Shown here: piece by piece, positions 19,901 through 23,804 of the stretch
Layout of the letters: every line of letters begins with the position of its first letter
Position numbering within the stretch: the stretch's first letter is position 1
Source of the DNA: Ectocarpus siliculosus
Lineage: Eukaryota > Sar > Phaeophyceae > Ectocarpales > Ectocarpaceae
Direction: 5' to 3'
Assembly: GCA_000310025.1 (NCBI GenBank)
Contig: FN649738.1
Span: 3,092,219-3,116,022, forward strand
DNA length: 23,804 nucleotides
The notes under the pieces: generated by a model
Databases searched by the model: none
Told to the model about the DNA's origin: nothing
The model's input: the letters and a program-made list of their open reading frames with translations, nothing else
Made by a program: the position numbers and the translations under genes

Positions 19901-22900
19901 CAATAACCTACCGACCGTTTCACCTCTTTAGTTGTCTGGTCATGGCCTCTCATCTCTCTCCTCTGTCTCTCTGTCTCTTTCTCTCTCTCTCTCTCCTGTC
20001 TCTCTGTGTCTTTTTCTCTCTCGCCGCCCTCGGCTGCACATTACTTCGCTGCTGCGTGCGGTCTTCTGCCTTACGCTGCCGCCGCGACCGCTTAGTCAAG
20101 AGCTGGGGCACGGAGGGTCGCTTGGAGGGCGATCAGCAGATACCCCCCTCCGACCACCTTCACGCGTGCGTCAACTTTAGGGGGGAAGACATCAAGGACC
20201 TGCACGTGCACGAGGTGGGTCAAGACGACACTGATGTCACTGCTGTTGTGGGGATAAGATGCTGAAAATCTGATGGCGGAAGTTTCTGTGGTTGGGTATA
20301 GGGAGTGGTGGGAGAGCTGCAGACTACTGCTGTAGTTCTTGGCCATGTTTCTCTTTTGAGTCAACTCTGATGGCGGTAGTTTCCGTGGCCGCGTTCCCTT
20401 CGGGTATGGGGAGTGTTGGGAGAGCTGTGCTGCTGTAGTTCTGTGGCCAACATTTTGCTTGTGCTTGAAGTCGTGCGAATCAGCCACACGAGCATAACCT
20501 CATGCACTTGCAACCCCCCCCTTCCACAACATCGGGTGGTGTCGGATGTTGCTCGCCCTGGCTTCCGACTCTCCCCTCATCCACGTACACGTCATGCATG
20601 CACTCTTTGAAAAGCTAAGAACAACATCGGCCGGAAGCAGCGGTAAACAAATAAAAATTACTTATCGCCGTCAACCAAGCACACATTGATCCCCTCGTAT
20701 GAGAGAAACGACAGCATCAACAACGGCAGCATCAGCAGAAGCAGCAGCAGCGGCGGCAAACAAGAAGCAAAAATCACCATCACCAACGAACAAACACACA
20801 TCAAAATTCCCTCGGCCGCGCAGACGGCGGAGGCACCTGCTCCACCGCCAGCGGCACCGGTGCAGCCCCCTCCTCCTCCGGCACTCCCCGTGGCGCCGGT
20901 GGCAACTCGCGTAGCCCCCGACGTGGCGGCCGGCGGCGGAGCGGGAGGAGTGAGGGCAGCAGCGGAGAACGGAGACGTTGAGGCGGAAGACGCTCCTGGC
21001 TCTTCAACCATGAGGGACCAGGTACGTTTTATGTATGCGTGCGCCGTAGCCTTGGTGAGGATGCGTGGAACTCTCGTTTCGTGTGATCTAGTGCTGTGTC
21101 GCAATTGTTAGCTGTCGCCGTCGTCTTGGTTGGGATTTCTGCAGGAGGGGGGTAGATATGCGGCGCGGTTGCAGTTCCTACGGTTGCAGTTTGCTCGCCT
21201 CACGATTCGTGGGGCATAAGAAGTGGGCTGAAAAGGCGGAAAGTGATACCGGATGGGTAGACACGATGGGGAAAATGTGTCTGAAGCCACCTTTGGCAAA
21301 TTTTCTAGCAAGGAACGATCGGCCATCGTTGATCGGTCCTGTGGGAGCAAAATGCTCCGTCTTCTCGAGGACGCGTGGTCACTGGTCTAACCGCTAAGGC
21401 GTGAAAAACACAAGAGTACGCCCCCCCTCCCTTCACGATCACGCCCCGTGTCCTATTTAGTCGTCGACAGGCCGACAGGCTTCGCCCCAGCATCGTAGAT
21501 GGGGACGCAATGACGTCCAATGACTTGAAGCAAGATGGTACTGAGTAGAGACCGGAGCGATTTTTAATGTGAGGACATGAGCAACAACATCGACAACAAC
21601 AACAACAACGACAACCATAGTTGGAGTAAGAGCTGGGTCGTGCGTGGCGGTGTCACCAAGGAGTAAACTGCCCCGTGTGCTGACCGCACCGCCTTCCCTG
21701 CGTTGGCCCGTCCCCTCTCGTGCTGCAGGGGCTCAAGCCCGGAAGGTACCAGCCGCCTCACAAGAATCCCAACTGGAAGCCCCCCCCTACGGTCCAGAGG
21801 TACGTGGACGGGTACTCGCTCTCCGTGAGATCCCGAGATGGAAATTGGTGCGCTTGAAGCCATCAAGAAGCGGGGAAACGTACCCCGAGAGAGGGATATG
21901 TGCACGCGCATGCGACCAAACATTTTTTTGTGTTTGGAGGAGAAGGTGTAGGTAGGTAGACCTTTGGCACCGCGTTCTGGATGTGTTTTTTCTTCGCCAA
22001 GGAGGGAGACTTTGAAGGGACACGTCGACGACGCGATCGTGTTTACCGCAGGTGACGTAAGATAAAATAACCACTGGGCTGCTGTTTTTCAAAGCTCGAT
22101 TACTCCACAGCAGAAAGAACGGCGGTGCCGAAAGTGGCGGCGTTGGAACGGTCTCGTCGAGAGCTTTCCGAAAACCGATCGTTTCATTTTTGCGCCCTCT
22201 TCTTCGTGGAGTAATCGGGCTTTGAAAATCGATTCAAGGGGGTGTGGTATCTTACGTTATGTCACCGACGGTCAATTCTGTATACCGACGGAAAAATCTA
22301 AGGGCCGTTCCGGGCGTCGTTCTGGGGACCTTTCCTCGCGAGTTTTCCTTCAATTCCCGCAACAAACACACACGTTATACTGTTATCCCTTCTCCTAAAT
22401 TCCCTTCCCACTGCTGACTAGTCCACCGTCCACACGTCGCAATGTTGCTACCCCTGTACCCCCCCCCCCGTCTACGCGACCTTCTTTCATTCCTGCCCGC
22501 GCGTTCGTTCAAATTCCCGCGATTGCCTGATTTAGGAGAAGGAATATTATCAAATATGGGCGCGTTTATTGCGGGAAGTTGAACGAACGAACGGGCAGGA
22601 ATGAATTTAGGAGAAGCTATGTTAGTAAAGGGGCGTGTTTAGAGTCGTAGGTCATAAGGACCAGGAAGAATGAGATAGACGTCCTGTACGTGTTTTTGCT
22701 GTCGGCTCTCACGGGAGGCCGCAGGTACTTCGATCGTGCCAAAGCCGTCGCGATTGCGGTAGACAACCCGTCTGCTCAAAAGCGGTCGAGGGAGAGAAGT
22801 AGCACATTCGTCCGACGACTGACCAAGCCAACCGGAAAACGGGCTCGGTCGGTGATTTGGGCGTCACATGCCATCAGATGAATTCCGTGCGAGTGATGCT

Positions 22901-23299
22901 GCACGTGTTGTTGGAGACGGATCGCGTCCTCGGAGTGCCCCCTTCACGTTCCCGTTCGCGACGGAAAACACACACCAGGACACAGCGGTCCCGAAGGCCC
23001 ACCTACACCCCGGTCGTTGCTCACCTCCTCGAACCCCCCAAAAACTAATGGTGCATTCATTTCCTTCTCCTGAAGTTCGTCCCTGCTCCCGCTTTTGTTT
23101 CGTTCGTTCGAAACGTCCCGCCGCGCGCGGCAGGGGTCCTCCGGGCCCCGGGAGCGGAGCAGGGTCGGGCACCGGCGCCCTGCCCGGGCAGGGGAACCAC
23201 CTCCTCAACAGGCGCACGCGCGGCGGCGGCGGCGGCCCTTCGGAGGCGGAGGGGGAGTTCGACTTTGAGGCTGGCCTCGCTAAGTTCGACAAGGAGAAG
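16919..23299 (+). CDS. LSM14: LSM14/Scd6/RAP55-family mRNP protein, 5' five exons; gene runs off the window
   Basis: LSM14-family proteins bind mRNA and decapping or helicase partners in P-bodies and repress translation. Exons: 16919-17033, 20096-20214, 20824-21021, 21729-21799, 23134-23299. Junctions are GT-AG and phases agree (669 nt, 223 residues). Exon 1 starts MSGDLVGSRISLIS and continues with DIRWEGIL, the classic start of the LSm14 domain. Exon 2 completes it with VKSWGTEGR and FRGEDIKDLHV, equivalent to the family motifs RSFGTE and FRGSDIKDL. The exon 1/2 junction splits a Val codon. Exon 3 is a Pro/Ala-rich linker (66 residues); its acceptor is the least certain. Exon 4 is short and Pro/Asn-rich. 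Exon 5 is Gly-rich and then reads GEFDFEAGLAKFDKEK, the beginning of the FDF region (FDF at residues 210-212). The donor at 23300 leads into an intron with no further exon found before the window end, so the rest of the FDF region and C-terminus are missing. Confidence 0.93.
17034..20095 (+). other. LSM14 intron 1 (about 3.1 kb)
   Basis: The intron splits the LSm domain and a Val codon (G | TC). Donor is GTGAGC, acceptor CGCTTAG. It contains CTG (17052-17073) and CAG (about 17720-17738) triplet runs, poly-C tracts (18204-18218, about 18826-18840), one copy of the GCATGCC dispersed repeat (19277-19328) and a CT-rich tract (about 19945-20020). No embedded gene was recognised. Confidence 0.75.
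19277..19328 (+). repeat. Dispersed repeat, copy 6 (core only)
   Basis: AGCTCTCGTGTTTTGCATGCCTTAGCGGTTAGACCACTAAGCGAG is followed by a G run. It lies in LSM14 intron 1. Confidence 0.7.
20268..20460 (+). repeat. Tandem duplication in LSM14 intron 2
   Basis: Two diverged units of about 95 bases begin at about 20268 and 20366. Shared blocks are TCTGATGGCGG, AGTTTC-GTGG, GGGTAT-GGGAGTG-TGGGAGAGCTG, CTGCTGTAGTTCT and GGCCA. The second unit has an insertion of about 12 bases (GCGTTCCCTTCG). Confidence 0.8.
21226..21430 (-). repeat. Dispersed repeat, copy 7 (long form, inverted)
   Basis: On the minus strand it reads G run, CGTACTCTTGTGTTTTTCACGCCTTAGCGGTTAGACCAGTGACCACG and then the same 3' part as 12068-12262, including CGATCGTTCCTTGCT, GCCAAAGGTGGCT and GGTATCACT. 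It lies in LSM14 intron 3. The two long copies define an element of at least 190 bases. Confidence 0.8.
21585..21618 (+). repeat. AAC/GAC triplet run in LSM14 intron 3
   Basis: A CAACAACATCGACAACAACAAC-type stretch occurs in intron 3, without coding context. Confidence 0.8.
22051..22266. mobile_element. MITE-like element with long terminal inverted repeats
   Basis: The left arm starts GGTGACGTAAGATA (22051) and ends TTTTTCAAAGCTCGATTACTCCAC (22085-22108). The right arm is its imperfect inverse: GTGGAGTAATCGGGCTTTGAAAA (22206-22228) to TATCTTACGTTATGTCACC (22248-22266). Arms are about 58-61 bases and the centre is about 97 bases with no coding capacity. The element lies in LSM14 intron 4. A target-site duplication was not clear. 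Confidence 0.7.
22369..22638. mobile_element. Second foldback element with nested inverted repeats
   Basis: Outer arms: CACGTTATACTGTTATCCC-TTCTCCTAAATTC (22370-22402) is the imperfect inverse of GAATTTAGGAGAAG..GTTAGTAAAGGGGCGTG (22604-22638). Inner arms: 22486-22520 (TTCATTCCTGCCCG...) and 22571-22605 (...CGGGCAGGAATGAA) pair almost perfectly over 35 bases with a 50-base loop. A third copy of ATTTAGGAGAAG lies in the loop (about 22531). It is non-coding and lies in LSM14 intron 4. Confidence 0.65.
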
Positions 23300-23399
23300 G
23301 TGGGGGATTGGGGTGGAGCGTTTTTTTTGTGGTTGGTTTTGTGTGGTGGGAGAGTTGTGATGGTCCGCGGCAAGAGCAAAGGGGGGCGGGGGGCGGGGG

Positions 23400-23486
23400 A
23401 GGGGGTTCTCGAATGTTTTGCATGCTTTTAGGGGTTGGACCGTTGACCACCACGCGACCTCGAGAGGACGGAGCGTTGTTTCAACG
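23400..23486 (+). repeat. Dispersed repeat, copy 8
   Basis: After a G-rich run: GTTCTCGAATGTTTTGCATGCTTTTAGGGGTTGGACCGTTGACCACC and CTCGAGAGGACGGAGCGTTGTTTC. It lies downstream of the last visible LSM14 donor. Confidence 0.7.
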
Positions 23487-23804
23487 AGGGGTTGGGGGTT
23501 ACGTTTTTGGTTTGTGGCTGTGTGAGCCATGATGCCTGTGGCAAAAGCGGGACGGGGAGCGGAATTGTATTTCTTTGATGAGTTGTGATGTCCGCGGCAA
23601 GAGCAGGACAGGGGGGCGGGGGTCCTAGGTGCGTGCTTTGACGCGGGGATGTGTGGGAGGGGGGGGGGGGGTCCCGCATCACTCAAAGAACCACCAAGGG
23701 CCTCTACTTTCTTTGTCATGTATCGGAACGGGTTGAAATTGCTCATCCCCGGTCTCACGAGTCAAATCACCAAAACGGGGAACGAGCCACCACGTGACTC
23801 AACA

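Noticed and set aside
20824-21021. Earlier start for LSM14 exon 3 using the open frame from 20686
   Set aside because: That stretch is triplet-rich and its AG sites are out of phase with exon 2, whereas the CAG at 20821-20823 is in phase 0.
23057-23758. 233-codon minus-strand frame at the right end
   Set aside because: Antisense shadow of the LSM14 Gly-rich exon and of G-run repeats; Pro/His-rich low complexity.

Overview
This is eukaryotic nuclear DNA from an intron-rich genome. I recognise three protein genes, each split into short exons by introns that mostly start with GTGAG/GTACG-type donors and end in CAG. A fourth gene start is probable. No prokaryotic gene layout, tRNA, rRNA or CRISPR array was seen. 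Introns of several hundred bases to 3 kb, abundant CAG/CTG, CT and poly-G simple repeats, a short TTAGGG run, and neighbouring genes that alternate strand in head-to-head pairs all fit a stramenopile, most likely a brown alga. That assignment is inference, not proof.

Layout from left to right. Positions 1-3477 are mostly repeats and sequence I cannot assign. A probable first exon of an unidentified membrane or secreted protein starts at 3659 and reads left. Starting 257 bases away and reading right is an AlkB-type Fe(II)/2-oxoglutarate dioxygenase gene (3917-7854). Its iron-binding HxD motif and C-terminal RxNxxxR motif are clear, but its middle exon or exons are not resolved. Positions 7855-10124 are a gene-free convergent interval. 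A complete seven-exon gene for the mitochondrial Rieske iron-sulfur protein of complex III reads left from 16562 to 10125 (251 residues). It is head to head, across 356 bases, with an LSM14/Scd6/RAP55-type mRNA-binding protein gene that begins at 16919 and runs off the right end. Five LSM14 exons are visible: the LSm domain, a proline-rich linker and the start of the FDF region.

The genes are not an operon and do not share a pathway. They cover nucleic-acid demethylation or repair, respiration, and mRNA storage/decapping. Their common feature is arrangement: strands alternate -,+,-,+, with two short divergent promoter regions and one convergent interval.

The most interesting non-coding structure is in the introns. 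Two Rieske introns carry tandem repeats that duplicate an exon/intron junction (the exon 3 donor and the exon 6 acceptor). LSM14 intron 2 carries a tandem duplication, and LSM14 intron 4 carries two foldback (MITE-like) elements. A dispersed repeat with a conserved GCATGCC...GGTTAGACCATTGACC core, usually next to a poly-G run, occurs about eight times. I found no convincing evidence of a new multi-gene system.
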